From Lysinibacillus fusiformis (GTDB lineage Bacteria; Bacillota; Bacilli; Bacillales_A; Planococcaceae): 64,000 bases of DNA. The stretch lies in assembly GCF_007362955.1 (NCBI RefSeq), contig NZ_CP041696.1, positions 3,038,001 through 3,102,000 of the forward strand. The letters run 5' to 3'. Each line of letters starts with the position of its first letter. Within the stretch, counting starts at the first letter, position 1. Shown piece by piece: positions 38,381 through 48,645 of this stretch. The notes under the pieces are model-generated. The model did no database searches, was not told where the DNA came from, and saw only the letters and a program-made list of their open reading frames with translations. The translations under genes and the position numbers were made by a program.

Positions 38381-39256
38381 TTGGTGCGTAGTATGACTGG
38401 TTTTGGCAGAGGTGTCACAACAACAAGAGACTTTCAATTAACCGTAGAAATGCGCTCGGTCAACCATCGTTTTTTAGAAACTCATGCGAAATTTCCAAAA
38501 GAATGGCTTGAAGCAGAGATTTTTGCAAAAAAATTGATTACACAAGCTTTGTCACGCGGCAAAATTGACGTGATGGTGTATGTGAAGGACTTGGAAAACG
38601 TCGAGCAATCTATTGAAATTAATTGGTCATTAATTGAAGCGTATCGTAAGGCAAAAGAACAATTAGCAAGTAAAGTACCACTTGAAGAGAAATGGACGAT
38701 GCAAGAGCTATTATCGCTTGAGCAAGCACTAGTACAGGAAAAACCGCAGCTAACACCAGAGGATCTACTTAGCGCTGTTGAAGAGGCAGTAACTGAAGCC
38801 ATTAATCAACTAATACAAATGCGCGAACGCGAAGGGCAAGAGTTGCAAGAAGTCGTTTTACAATATAAAGAACAGTTAATGGAACAGGTGAACCAGATAC
38901 GTTCATACGCCCCACTTGCTGTTGAAAAATATCGTACACGTTTATTGGAACGAATTGCAGAAGTAGCGAATGGAGCATTGTTAGAAGATCGTTTGTTTGC
39001 AGAAGTAGCGATATTTGCAGAACGTGTGGACATTAGCGAAGAATTAGACCGATTAGATAGCCACTTTGGACAGCTGGAAGAAACGTTACTAGAAACGATT
39101 TCGGTTGGACGAAAGTTAGACTTTTTAATGCAGGAAATACACCGCGAGATAAATACGATTGGTTCAAAAAACCAATCGACAGAAGCATCTGCGGCGGTTG
39201 TTCAGGCAAAAACAATTTTAGAAAAGATGCGTGAGCAAGTTCAAAATATCGAATAG
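38381..39256 (+). CDS. yicC: YicC family endoribonuclease-like protein (YloC)
   Basis: 291 residues from TTG 38381, chosen because the protein then starts MVRSMTGFGRG, as in the family. AAAGGTG lies about 9 bases upstream. Middle coiled-coil region, then the C-terminal DUF1732-type block (EELDRLDSHFGQ, KLDFLMQEIHREINTIGSK). YicC proteins have been linked to RNA decay in E. coli and B. subtilis. In B. subtilis remA follows; here gmk follows directly. Confidence 0.93.
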   Translation: MVRSMTGFGRGVTTTRDFQLTVEMRSVNHRFLETHAKFPKEWLEAEIFAKKLITQALSRGKIDVMVYVKDLENVEQSIEINWSLIEAYRKAKEQLASKVPLEEKWTMQELLSLEQALVQEKPQLTPEDLLSAVEEAVTEAINQLIQMREREGQELQEVVLQYKEQLMEQVNQIRSYAPLAVEKYRTRLLERIAEVANGALLEDRLFAEVAIFAERVDISEELDRLDSHFGQLEETLLETISVGRKLDFLMQEIHREINTIGSKNQSTEASAAVVQAKTILEKMREQVQNIE

Positions 39257-39299
39257 TACGCTTGCATCTGTTATAAATTAAGGGAGACATAGAGAATAA

Positions 39300-39917
<618 letters not shown>

Positions 39918-39921
39918 ACCT

Positions 39922-40149
39922 ATGTTATACCCATCAGTAGATGCCTTAAAAAAAGAAATTGATTCAAAGTATTCTTTAGTGAGCTTAGCTTCTAAACGCG
40001 CTCGCCAAATGCAAGAGGAAGATGGTACAGAGCGTTTACACAAATACGTGTCCTATAAATATGTCGGAAAAGCACTTGAAGAAGTGGCGGCAGGTGTACT
40101 TACGAAAGTATCACAAGACGAGTCGGCTGTGTACGAAGACGAAATCTAA
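39922..40149 (+). CDS. rpoZ: RNA polymerase omega subunit
   Basis: 75 residues. MLYPSVDALKKEIDSKYSLV, then SLASKRARQMQEE is the family's conserved N-terminal helix that clamps the beta-prime subunit. Short variable C-terminus. Ribosome site GAGAGGAG inside the gmk end. Followed by an unusual 335-base gap before coaBC. Confidence 0.95.
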   Translation: MLYPSVDALKKEIDSKYSLVSLASKRARQMQEEDGTERLHKYVSYKYVGKALEEVAAGVLTKVSQDESAVYEDEI

Positions 40150-40429
40150 CTTTGATTCAACGGTTTTTCAATGCTACACAAACGGAAGCTAAGATAACCG
40201 CTCCAAAACAAAGAATAAGTGGGCGCGTAAATGTGAGACTAAGCCCCATTTATGCCCGAATAATGAACACATAACTTACCTAAGTTCAATGTTGTAACGA
40301 ATGTGTGATTTGTATCCGGTGGACCTCAACAAATAATCGGTGGAGATGAAGTACTGTGAAATTGCGGTGTTAAGTCGTAACGTCTGCATCGTCCTCTGAT
40401 TAAATTTTTACTTTATACAGAATGCCGAG
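40150..40429. other. Unexplained gap between rpoZ and coaBC, perhaps structured
   Basis: 280 bases of mixed composition, without a convincing frame. Self-complementary pieces include GGGC plus TAAATG with CATTTA plus GCCC (near 40222-40258) and ACACAT with ATGTGT around AACTTACCTAAGTT (near 40268-40310). In B. subtilis this gap is short. It could be an RNA element or decayed DNA. Confidence 0.4.
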
Positions 40430-40458
40430 AGCTCCCGAGGAATCCTCCTTTGGGAGCT
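40430..40458 (+). terminator. Hairpin directly upstream of coaBC
   Basis: AGCTCCC (40430-40436) pairs with GGGAGCT (40452-40458), with an inner AGGA/TCCT. No T-run. It lies only 26 bases before the coaBC start, so it could act as a leader hairpin. Confidence 0.4.
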
Positions 40459-40484
40459 TATCGTTTGAAAGGACGACATCGTAT

Positions 40485-41495
40485 ATGAATAAAAACATTT
40501 TACTTTGTGTTTCAGGAGGGATTGCTGTCTATAAAGCTGTAGCACTTGTTAGTAAGTTATCTCAGGCAGGTGCAAATGTGAAGGTGATCATGACAGCGTC
40601 GGCACGTCAATTTGTGAATCCATTGAGCTTTCAGGTCATGTCAAAAAATGATGTCTTTTTCGATACGTTTGATGAAAAGGACTCACATGTGATTGCCCAT
40701 ATCGATTTAGCTGATTGGGCAGATTTAATTTTAGTGGCACCTGCAACAGCAAATGTCATTGGTAAATTAGCGAATGGTATCGCTGATGACATGGTAACTA
40801 CGACCTTACTGGCAACAACTGCCCCTGTGTGGATTGCACCAGCTATGAATGTACATATGTACGATCATCCGGCTGTCAAACGAAATTTGGCACAACTTGC
40901 GGCAGATGGCTATCAATTTATTGAACCGTCGGAAGGGTTTTTAGCATGTGGTTATGTCGGTAAAGGACGTTTAGAGGAGCCAGAAAAAATAACAGCGATT
41001 GTCAAAGATTTTTTTTCTCCTAAGTCAAAGCCACTTCTAAATAAAACAGTGCTCGTGACTGCTGGTGCTGTCTCTGTTTCAATGGATGCTCAACATGTTA
41101 TTCGTACAAAAGCAAACGGTAAAATTGGACTGGCAATACTTGAAGAGGCAAGAACACTTGGGGCAACTGCTTTCCTTGTAGGTGAGAATGGGGCAACTGT
41201 GTACGATCTTATTGAAGAGATAGAACAATACAAAAAACAATATCCACATGCTTATTTCATTCATGCGGCCAATACACCTACTATTGAAGGTACGCCTAAA
41301 TTGTCTGTTGAAGGGACAAGCGCAGTGATCTTTGGACAAGAGGTTATTGGTGAACCGATGCTGACTGTCGTATCACATGAGTGGATTGATTTTAGTGATG
41401 TAGCTGAAGTAAAAGGACACGTATTAGAATTGACAAATGCAGTGCAATTTGCAAAGGCTTTGTGGACATACGTATTACTGGGTGAGGACAAATGA
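40485..41495 (+). CDS. coaBC: CoaBC-type protein: intact CoaC flavoprotein, short divergent CoaB part
   Basis: 336 residues from ATG 40485 (AAAGGA upstream), against about 400 for the usual fusion. Residues 1-185 are a normal phosphopantothenoylcysteine decarboxylase: LCVSGGIAVYKA, PATANVIGKLANGIADD, APAMNVHMYDHP and ACGYVGKGRL. The second half starts KTVLVTAGAVSVSMDAQHVI. It lacks the NxSSGxMG motif and the AAAVxD-type region of the ligase. The ligase activity is therefore doubtful. Overlaps priA by 4 bases (ATGA). Confidence 0.88.
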   Translation: MNKNILLCVSGGIAVYKAVALVSKLSQAGANVKVIMTASARQFVNPLSFQVMSKNDVFFDTFDEKDSHVIAHIDLADWADLILVAPATANVIGKLANGIADDMVTTTLLATTAPVWIAPAMNVHMYDHPAVKRNLAQLAADGYQFIEPSEGFLACGYVGKGRLEEPEKITAIVKDFFSPKSKPLLNKTVLVTAGAVSVSMDAQHVIRTKANGKIGLAILEEARTLGATAFLVGENGATVYDLIEEIEQYKKQYPHAYFIHAANTPTIEGTPKLSVEGTSAVIFGQEVIGEPMLTVVSHEWIDFSDVAEVKGHVLELTNAVQFAKALWTYVLLGEDK

Positions 41496-43906
41496 GTTTT
41501 TCTGTTGCAGAGGTCATAGTCGATGTTCCAACTTATCATGTTGATCGACCATTTGACTATGAGGTACCTACAGAATGGGTGAAAGTGATTGAAGTGGGTA
41601 GTCGTGTGAAGGTACCGTTTGGACCAAGAAATGTTCTAGGTTTTGTAGTGGGGCTAAAAAATGACACGGATGTGCCAATAAATAAGATAAAGCCAATCTC
41701 TAATATTTTAGATATGGAGCCTGTGTTAACGGCTGAGATGCTTTCTTTAGCAAAGTGGCTGAAAAACGAAACAATATGTTATGAAATTGATGCTTTACAA
41801 GTAATGCTACCGTCCGCGCTCCGTGCAAAATATGAAAAAGTCGTCAACTTACAGGACGACCAAGCTATTTTGCCAGAACAAGTACAAGTGATTTTTGGTA
41901 AACGTCGACAGGTCAATTTTAAGGAGTTTGAAAAGGTTGGATTACTACCGCTGTTAAAGCAACTTATTGAAGGTCGTCTTGTGAAAATCGAAAATGTCGT
42001 TAAGCAGCAAGGGAATGTGAAAGAAGTTCGTATGGTGAAAATTACGGATGATATACAAATCCTAGATGTAGCGATGCAGGAAGCGACAAGAGCGGTAAAG
42101 CAACGTTCCCTTATAGATTGGATGCGTGGACATCTTGGTGAGGTGCTAAAGCCACAGCAAATTTATGAAGAAACAGGTGTATCCCCTGCGGTATTACAGT
42201 CTGTAGTTGACAAGGGTGCTGCTCGCTTTATCCAAGAAGAAGTTTACCGTGACCCTTTCACGAAGGATGTCACGCGCACTCATTCCTTAAGACTTACTGA
42301 GGAACAAGCTATCGCATTAAAGGCGATTAAAAAGTCTATGGAGGCACCAAGTGCCACAACCTTTTTACTACAGGGAGTAACCGGTAGTGGAAAAACAGAA
42401 ATCTATTTGCAGGCGATACAAAAAGTATTAGATGAAGGCAAAGAAGCGATTATGCTAGTGCCTGAAATTTCTTTAACGCCACAAATGACGGAGCGTTTCC
42501 GTAGTCGCTTTGGTGAAATGGTCGCTGTGATGCATAGTGGATTATCTGTTGGGGAGAAGTACGATGAGTGGCGTAAAATTCAGCAAGGTAAAGTGAGTGT
42601 AGTCGTTGGCGCTCGTTCAGCCATATTTGCACCTTTTACTAATATAGGACTCATTATTCTAGATGAGGAGCATGAATCGACTTACAAGCAAGAGGATTCC
42701 CCACGTTATCATGCGAGGGACGTAGCGATTTGGCGTAGTGAGTATTACAAGTGCCCGGTTATTTTAGGTAGCGCAACACCCGCACTTGAATCTTTTGCTC
42801 GGGCTAAAAAAGGTGTTTATACACTATTAACATTGAAGCAGCGGGCTATGAAGCAAGCGTTACCGACTGTTTTTGTAGCAGATATGCGAGAGGAACTTCA
42901 AAAAGGAAATCGTTCAATGTTTTCTGAACAGCTTGTAGAAGGCATACGTATGAGACTTGAGCGAAAAGAGCAGATGGTGCTGTTTCTAAATCGTCGAGGT
43001 TACTCGTCATTTGTGCTTTGTCGTGATTGTGGTACGGTTGTACAGTGTCCGAACTGTGATATTTCACTGACCTATCATCGAACAACGGAAAAGCTGAAAT
43101 GTCATTATTGTGGCTATGAAGAACATGTGCCCCAAATATGTCCACAATGTCAAAGTGAGCATATTCGTTATTTTGGCACGGGGACACAAAAAGTAGAGGA
43201 AGAAATATATAAGCTTTTTCCAGAGGCGAGATTATTACGGATGGATGTCGATACGACAAAGCATAAAGGTGCACATGAAGAGATTTTGCAAGCATTTGGG
43301 GAGGGACAGGCAGATATCTTGCTTGGCACGCAAATGATTGCCAAAGGGCTTGATTTTCCTAATATTACGCTTGTTGGTGTACTAAGTGCCGATACATCGC
43401 TGCATATACCAGATTATCGTGCAGCTGAACGCACATTCCAGCTATTAACTCAAGTAAGTGGAAGGGCTGGACGTCATGAAAAGCCCGGAGAAGTCATTAT
43501 TCAGACGTATACACCTGAGCACTATGCGATTGAACTAGCGAAAACCCAAGATTACGAGCCTTTTTATGAACGAGAAATGTTCTTGCGACGTCGTTCAGGC
43601 TACCCACCGTATTATTTTGTGGCACTTGTACAAGTATCACACGAGGATGTGATGATGGCGGCTGAATATGCTGGACGAGCAGGTGATTGGCTTCGTGGCA
43701 ATTTGTCGAATCAAGTAGCGATTATAGGCCCGACGGCTGCAAGTATTAGCCGTCTCCAAAATAGATATCGCTATCAATGTTTGATAAAATATAAAATTGA
43801 ACCAAATCTAATTCCGGTACTGCAACGCTTGCTTGCGATGTATCGTGCGGAATGGGTTAAACAAGGTATCTTAATGACGGTAGATTTAGACCCGTCTACT
43901 ATATAG
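41492..43906 (+). CDS. priA: Primosomal replication restart helicase PriA
   Basis: 804 residues. N-terminal 3'-DNA-binding domain (VIVDVPTYHVDRPFDYEVP), helicase P-loop GVTGSGKTEIYLQ, DEEH box, and a zinc-binding insertion with eight Cys (CRDCGTVVQCPNCDISLTY, CHYCGYEEHVPQICPQCQ). Helicase C-terminal motifs (LGTQMIAKGLDFPNI, QVSGRAGRHEKPG) follow. It reloads the replisome at stalled forks. Overlaps coaBC and is followed after 43 bases by def. Confidence 0.97.
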   Translation: MSFSVAEVIVDVPTYHVDRPFDYEVPTEWVKVIEVGSRVKVPFGPRNVLGFVVGLKNDTDVPINKIKPISNILDMEPVLTAEMLSLAKWLKNETICYEIDALQVMLPSALRAKYEKVVNLQDDQAILPEQVQVIFGKRRQVNFKEFEKVGLLPLLKQLIEGRLVKIENVVKQQGNVKEVRMVKITDDIQILDVAMQEATRAVKQRSLIDWMRGHLGEVLKPQQIYEETGVSPAVLQSVVDKGAARFIQEEVYRDPFTKDVTRTHSLRLTEEQAIALKAIKKSMEAPSATTFLLQGVTGSGKTEIYLQAIQKVLDEGKEAIMLVPEISLTPQMTERFRSRFGEMVAVMHSGLSVGEKYDEWRKIQQGKVSVVVGARSAIFAPFTNIGLIILDEEHESTYKQEDSPRYHARDVAIWRSEYYKCPVILGSATPALESFARAKKGVYTLLTLKQRAMKQALPTVFVADMREELQKGNRSMFSEQLVEGIRMRLERKEQMVLFLNRRGYSSFVLCRDCGTVVQCPNCDISLTYHRTTEKLKCHYCGYEEHVPQICPQCQSEHIRYFGTGTQKVEEEIYKLFPEARLLRMDVDTTKHKGAHEEILQAFGEGQADILLGTQMIAKGLDFPNITLVGVLSADTSLHIPDYRAAERTFQLLTQVSGRAGRHEKPGEVIIQTYTPEHYAIELAKTQDYEPFYEREMFLRRRSGYPPYYFVALVQVSHEDVMMAAEYAGRAGDWLRGNLSNQVAIIGPTAASISRLQNRYRYQCLIKYKIEPNLIPVLQRLLAMYRAEWVKQGILMTVDLDPSTI

Positions 43907-43949
43907 AAAAGGCGAAAGAGCGCCTTAACTGCAGAAATGAGGAACGAAA

Positions 43950-44444
43950 ATGGCGATTAAAAAAGTTATAGAGCATCCAGCAAATGTATTGTCAACACCA
44001 TGTGCGGAAGTGACGGAAATTAATGAAGACATCATTACATTACTAGATGATTTATATGACACAATGGTGGAATATGATGGTGTTGGTATTGCTGCGCCAC
44101 AAATTGATGTAGCGTTACGCGTAGCAATTGTAGAGCTTGGTGAGGAACGTGATGTATTAGAAATGATTAATCCAACTGTGATTGAAACAGATGGTGCCGA
44201 AGTAGATGTTGAGGGTTGTTTAAGCTTTCCTGGATTGTATGGTGAAGTTGAGCGTCCAGAATATGTGAAGATTGAAGCATGTGACCGAGAGGGACGTGTT
44301 TATGAGCTAGAAGCCGGTGGTTTCGATGCACGAGCAATTTTACATGAAATCGATCATCTAGATGGCGTACTTTTCGATTCAAAAATTCAACGCGTTTTGA
44401 CAGAGGAAGAATTAGAAGCAATGTATGCTGAAGAGGAGGAATAA
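43950..44444 (+). CDS. def: Peptide deformylase
   Basis: 164 residues, removes the formyl group from new proteins. All three family motifs are visible: [16 protein letters not shown] (metal Cys) and HEIDHLDG (HExxH). Length and motifs fit the type 1 enzyme (DefA-like). Coupled with fmt, which performs the reverse chemistry on initiator tRNA. Confidence 0.96.
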   Translation: MAIKKVIEHPANVLSTPCAEVTEINEDIITLLDDLYDTMVEYDGVGIAAPQIDVALRVAIVELGEERDVLEMINPTVIETDGAEVDVEGCLSFPGLYGEVERPEYVKIEACDREGRVYELEAGGFDARAILHEIDHLDGVLFDSKIQRVLTEEELEAMYAEEEE

Positions 44445-44445
44445 T

Positions 44446-45387
44446 ATGACGTCAATTATTTTTATGGGCACGCCTGAATTCTCCGCGCCAATATTACGTA
44501 TGCTTCATGAAGAAGGCTATGACATCAAGGCTGTCGTTACACAACCTGACAGACCAGTTGGGCGTAAGCGTGTGCTAACGCCACCGCCAGTGAAAGTAAC
44601 AGCAGTAGAGTTAGGTTTACCCGTTATTCAACCTGAAAAACTCCGTGGTTCGGAAGAATTACAGCAAATACTTGATTTACGACCAGATTTAGTTGTAACT
44701 GCAGCTTTTGGACAAATATTGCCGAAGAGCCTACTAGAAGCACCTTCACTAGGTTGCATAAACGTACATGCCTCACTTTTGCCGAAATATCGTGGTGGTG
44801 CACCAATCCATCAAGCAATTATCGATGGTGAAAAAGAAACAGGTGTCACAATTATGTATATGGTAGAAAAACTTGATGCAGGTGATATAATTTCACAAAA
44901 GGCCATTCCAATCGAAGAGGCTGACCATACAGGTGGATTTTTTGACAAGTTAAGCATTGTAGGACGAGATCTATTAAAGACTACACTTCCTTCTATTATA
45001 AATGGTACAAATACTCGTACAGTGCAAGATGAAAAACTGGTAACATTCGCAAGTAATATCTCGCGTGAACAGGAAAGAATTGATTGGACAAAGGATGCAA
45101 CAACTTTATACAATCAAGTACGAGGACTTCATCCGTGGCCAGTTGCCTATACAACATTTGAAGAAGGAAGCTTTAAAATTTGGTGGGCACAGGTAGGCAA
45201 AACAAAGCACAATGAGACTCCTGGTTCAGTCGTTGCCATTTCAAAGGACAACTTCGAAGTTGCAGCTGGAAACGGGACAACACTTGCACTATATGATATA
45301 CAACCAGCTGGTAAAAAACGCATGACAGCAGAGGATTATTTGCGTGGTACCGGTTCAAAATTACAGATCGGGGACCAGTTTGAATGA
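44446..45387 (+). CDS. fmt: Methionyl-tRNA formyltransferase
   Basis: 313 residues from ATG 44446 with GAGGAGGAA just upstream; an in-frame upstream start would overlap def and is rejected. [14 protein letters not shown] at the N-terminus, the catalytic region [20 protein letters not shown] and the SIG/D motif area [15 protein letters not shown] are typical. A C-terminal OB-fold domain follows. Its stop overlaps rsmB (ATGA). Confidence 0.97.
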   Translation: MTSIIFMGTPEFSAPILRMLHEEGYDIKAVVTQPDRPVGRKRVLTPPPVKVTAVELGLPVIQPEKLRGSEELQQILDLRPDLVVTAAFGQILPKSLLEAPSLGCINVHASLLPKYRGGAPIHQAIIDGEKETGVTIMYMVEKLDAGDIISQKAIPIEEADHTGGFFDKLSIVGRDLLKTTLPSIINGTNTRTVQDEKLVTFASNISREQERIDWTKDATTLYNQVRGLHPWPVAYTTFEEGSFKIWWAQVGKTKHNETPGSVVAISKDNFEVAAGNGTTLALYDIQPAGKKRMTAEDYLRGTGSKLQIGDQFE

Positions 45388-46745
45388 GTAAAAAAAGCGT
45401 AGTAATTTGGGATGGTAATGTGCGAGATGCCGCATTGTCTATTCTACTAGCAGTTGATAAAAACCAAGCATATAGTAACTTACTTTTACATGAAACGATT
45501 AAGCGACATAAAATTGAAGCAAAGGACCGTGCACTCTTAACAGAACTTACGTATGGGACGCTTCAATATAAAATGACGCTCGACTTCTATTTAGAGCCAT
45601 TTATTCGTGGTAAATTAGATCACTGGGTACGATGGCTATTACGCTTATCTTTATACCAAATGCATTATTTAACACGTATTCCACCACATGCAGCAGTCAA
45701 CGAAGCGGTAGAAATTGCAAAACGTCGTGGGCACCAAGGAATCGCTTCGACGGTCAATGGTATTTTACGTTCTATATTACGTCAAGGTGTCCGGTCTACA
45801 GCGGAAATTAAGGACCCTATTGAGCGTCTTGCAATTGAGACAAGCCATCCACATTGGCTAGTAGAGCGTTTTGTCGATAATTATGGTATGGAAGTAGCTA
45901 CAGAAATGCTCCATGAAAATAATGTGCCACCTGTTCAAACGGTGCGTGTCAATACTACAAAGGTGACGATCAACCAAGCGATTGCCAGCTTAGATGCGGA
46001 AGGATTAACGGCAAAGCAAAGTGACATTATGCCTGAATGCTTACATGTGACAAATGGCCAGCCTGCTCGCACGCAAGCGTTCAAAGATGGGTTTATCACA
46101 ATACAAGATGAAAGCTCAATGATACCAGCGAATGTTTTGAACCCAACTGCAGGAATGCGCGTTTTAGATATGTGTGCAGCACCTGGTGGAAAAACGACAC
46201 ATTTGGCCGAAAAAATGAATAATGAAGGTTCAATTTTAGCAACTGACCTTCATCCACATAAATTAGATTTAGTTGACCATAATACAGAACGTCTAGGCCT
46301 TGATATTGTGGAGACTGCACCGATTGATGGGCGTAAAGCGCCAGATTTTTTACAACTGGCATCATTTGACGCAATTTTAGTCGATGCACCTTGTAGTGGT
46401 TTAGGTGTTATGCGTCGTAAGCCAGATATTAAATATACGAAGCGTGAAGAAGATTTAGAAAATCTGCAAAAAATCCAATTAGCGCTATTGGATGCAGCGA
46501 CTAAAGTATTGAAGCAAGACGGGAAACTTGTATACAGTACATGCACAGTCGACAAACAAGAAAACGAAGGCACAGTACAAGCCTTTTTGACAGAGCATCC
46601 AGAAATGGAAGCTATACAACTAGAATCTTTACCAACAAAATTAGCGGAAAAGCAGGCTAATGGCATGCTTCAAGTCTTCCCGCAAGACTTTGGTAGTGAC
46701 GGTTTCTTCGTCGCCGCATTTCGTAAAAAAGGAGAATCCCAGTAA
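45384..46745 (+). CDS. rsmB: 16S rRNA m5C967 methyltransferase RsmB
   Basis: 453 residues. N-terminal NusB-like domain ([20 protein letters not shown]), then the SAM-dependent RNA methylase domain: [12 protein letters not shown] for SAM binding, DAPCSG with the catalytic or release Cys, and [13 protein letters not shown] with the second active Cys. Overlaps fmt by four bases, and its stop shares a base with the rlmN start. Confidence 0.96.
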   Translation: MSKKSVVIWDGNVRDAALSILLAVDKNQAYSNLLLHETIKRHKIEAKDRALLTELTYGTLQYKMTLDFYLEPFIRGKLDHWVRWLLRLSLYQMHYLTRIPPHAAVNEAVEIAKRRGHQGIASTVNGILRSILRQGVRSTAEIKDPIERLAIETSHPHWLVERFVDNYGMEVATEMLHENNVPPVQTVRVNTTKVTINQAIASLDAEGLTAKQSDIMPECLHVTNGQPARTQAFKDGFITIQDESSMIPANVLNPTAGMRVLDMCAAPGGKTTHLAEKMNNEGSILATDLHPHKLDLVDHNTERLGLDIVETAPIDGRKAPDFLQLASFDAILVDAPCSGLGVMRRKPDIKYTKREEDLENLQKIQLALLDAATKVLKQDGKLVYSTCTVDKQENEGTVQAFLTEHPEMEAIQLESLPTKLAEKQANGMLQVFPQDFGSDGFFVAAFRKKGESQ

Positions 46746-47887
46746 TGCTGGATCAAGAGAAATTTAATGATCGTATTAACGACTTAGTTGAAGAAGTAGA
46801 AGATAAGCCCGTTCGACGCACGAAAAAGGAAAAGCCAAATTTAAAAGAATCTGTCTATTCATTACAACTGATGCAGCTTGAAGAATGGCTTAAGGACAAT
46901 GAAGAAAAGCCATTCCGTGCAACACAAATTTTCGATTGGTTATATAATAAACGTGTTAAAACTTTTGAAGAAATGTCTAACCTATCAAAGGGATTACGTG
47001 AAAAGTTAGAGGCAAGTTTTTCCTTAACTACATTGTCAACAATTATTCAGCAAGAATCAAAAGATGGTACCATTAAGTTTTTATTTCAATTACAAGATGG
47101 CTACTCAATCGAAACTGTATTGATGCGTCATGAATATGGCAATTCAGTGTGTGTCACAACACAAGTAGGTTGTCGTATTGGTTGTACGTTCTGTGCTTCT
47201 ACGTTAGGTGGACTAAAGCGTCATTTATTAGCAGGTGAAATAGTTGAACAGGTAGTTAAAGTACAACAAACGTTGGATGAAATAGGCGAACGTGTAAGTC
47301 ATATCGTTATTATGGGTATTGGTGAACCATTCGATAATTATGATGCTATGATGAACTTCTTAAAAGTCATCAACCATGAAAAAAGCTTAAATATTGGAGC
47401 TCGACACATTACCGTATCGACATCAGGTATCGTGCCGAAAATTTATCAATTTGCGGATGAGCAATTACAAATTAACTTTGCTGTATCGCTACACGCACCA
47501 AACCAAGAGGCACGTCAAAAGTTAATGCCGATAGCACGTGCTTATAAATTAGAAGAATTAATGGAAGCTGTTCGCTACTATACAAAGAAAACAGGCCGAC
47601 GTGTTAGTTTTGAGTACGGTTTAATGTCTGGTGAAAATGATTCAGTTGAAATTGCAGAAGAATTATCCGCACTAATAAAAGGAATTAAATGCCATGTGAA
47701 CTTAATTCCTGTAAACTATGTACCAGAACGTGATTATGTTCGCACGTCTCGTAGTCAAATTTTTGCTTTTGAAAAAACATTGAAGAAGAATGGTATTAAC
47801 GTAACAATCCGCCGAGAGCAAGGTTCTGATATAGCAGCTGCGTGTGGCCAATTACGTGCGCAAGAGAGATCTGAAGAGACGAGGTGA
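46745..47887 (+). CDS. rlmN: Dual-specificity 23S rRNA/tRNA adenine-C2 methyltransferase RlmN
   Basis: 380 residues, radical SAM enzyme modifying A2503 of 23S rRNA and A37 of some tRNAs. The radical SAM triad is CRIGCTFC. The [14 protein letters not shown] and [13 protein letters not shown] regions and a Cys near the C-terminus ([10 protein letters not shown]) for the methyl-Cys intermediate are present. A charged N-terminal extension of about 25 residues precedes the family core. Belongs to housekeeping order, so it is not linked to the peptide cluster. Confidence 0.96.
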   Translation: MLDQEKFNDRINDLVEEVEDKPVRRTKKEKPNLKESVYSLQLMQLEEWLKDNEEKPFRATQIFDWLYNKRVKTFEEMSNLSKGLREKLEASFSLTTLSTIIQQESKDGTIKFLFQLQDGYSIETVLMRHEYGNSVCVTTQVGCRIGCTFCASTLGGLKRHLLAGEIVEQVVKVQQTLDEIGERVSHIVIMGIGEPFDNYDAMMNFLKVINHEKSLNIGARHITVSTSGIVPKIYQFADEQLQINFAVSLHAPNQEARQKLMPIARAYKLEELMEAVRYYTKKTGRRVSFEYGLMSGENDSVEIAEELSALIKGIKCHVNLIPVNYVPERDYVRTSRSQIFAFEKTLKKNGINVTIRREQGSDIAAACGQLRAQERSEETR

Positions 47888-47893
47888 CCAGTG

Positions 47894-48643
47894 ATGAAAT
47901 ACACAGTCGAAAGTGATATTGGGTTAAAACGATCAATTAATGAAGACCGTGCTGCATTTTTTAAACGTCCAGATGGGCTAGCACTAGCACTTGTAGCGGA
48001 TGGCATGGGTGGTCATAATGCTGGCGATGTAGCGAGTGATATGGCAATGAAACAGATGGAAACCGTTTTTTTACAGGCAGAGTCACATCATTTTGCATCA
48101 ACAACAACAAAAAGAGAATGGTTATTACAGGCAGTAAAGCTGTTAAATACAAATATCTATGACTATTCTCTATCACATGAAGACTGTAAAGGAATGGGTA
48201 CAACGTTTATTGCTGTGTTAATTGAAGGCTATCATTGCTTCATTGCACACGTTGGTGATAGTCGTGTGTATTATTTCTTTGATGATGGCGCACAACAAAT
48301 AACAAGAGATCACTCATATGTTAATGTATTGGTAGAAAATGGTGAAATAAGTGAAGAGGAAGCGATGACGCATCCGAAGAAAAATTTCATCTTGAAAGCT
48401 ATTGGGACTGAGGAAACTATTGAGCCAGACTTTTATGAAGTTGATTTAGCACCAGAATCGTATTTACTGGTTTGCTCTGACGGTTTAAGTAATAAACTTT
48501 CAGTGTATGAAATGGCATCTATTATTACTTATCCAGATGTAATGGAAGAAAAAGGACGAAAACTTGTGGAACTAGCAAATGCTAGCGGGGGGGAAGACAA
48601 TATCTCCCTCGTATTACTCACAAGGCAAGATGAGGAGGTGTAA
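47894..48643 (+). CDS. prpC: PP2C-type protein phosphatase PrpC
   Basis: 249 residues from ATG 47894 (GAGGTGA upstream); a GTG three bases earlier is also possible. PPM motifs: SDIGLKRSINEDR, LVADGMGGHNAGDVAS (metal Asp), GMGTTFIAVLI, AHVGDSRVYYF, SDGLSNKL and GGEDNISLVLL. It dephosphorylates targets of PrkC, whose gene starts 2 bases after it. Confidence 0.97.
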   Translation: MKYTVESDIGLKRSINEDRAAFFKRPDGLALALVADGMGGHNAGDVASDMAMKQMETVFLQAESHHFASTTTKREWLLQAVKLLNTNIYDYSLSHEDCKGMGTTFIAVLIEGYHCFIAHVGDSRVYYFFDDGAQQITRDHSYVNVLVENGEISEEEAMTHPKKNFILKAIGTEETIEPDFYEVDLAPESYLLVCSDGLSNKLSVYEMASIITYPDVMEEKGRKLVELANASGGEDNISLVLLTRQDEEV

Positions 48644-48645
48644 GT

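Noticed and set aside
42846..43295. 149-codon minus-strand frame inside priA
   Set aside because: Antisense shadow of the zinc-binding part of priA; no ribosome site and no family resemblance.
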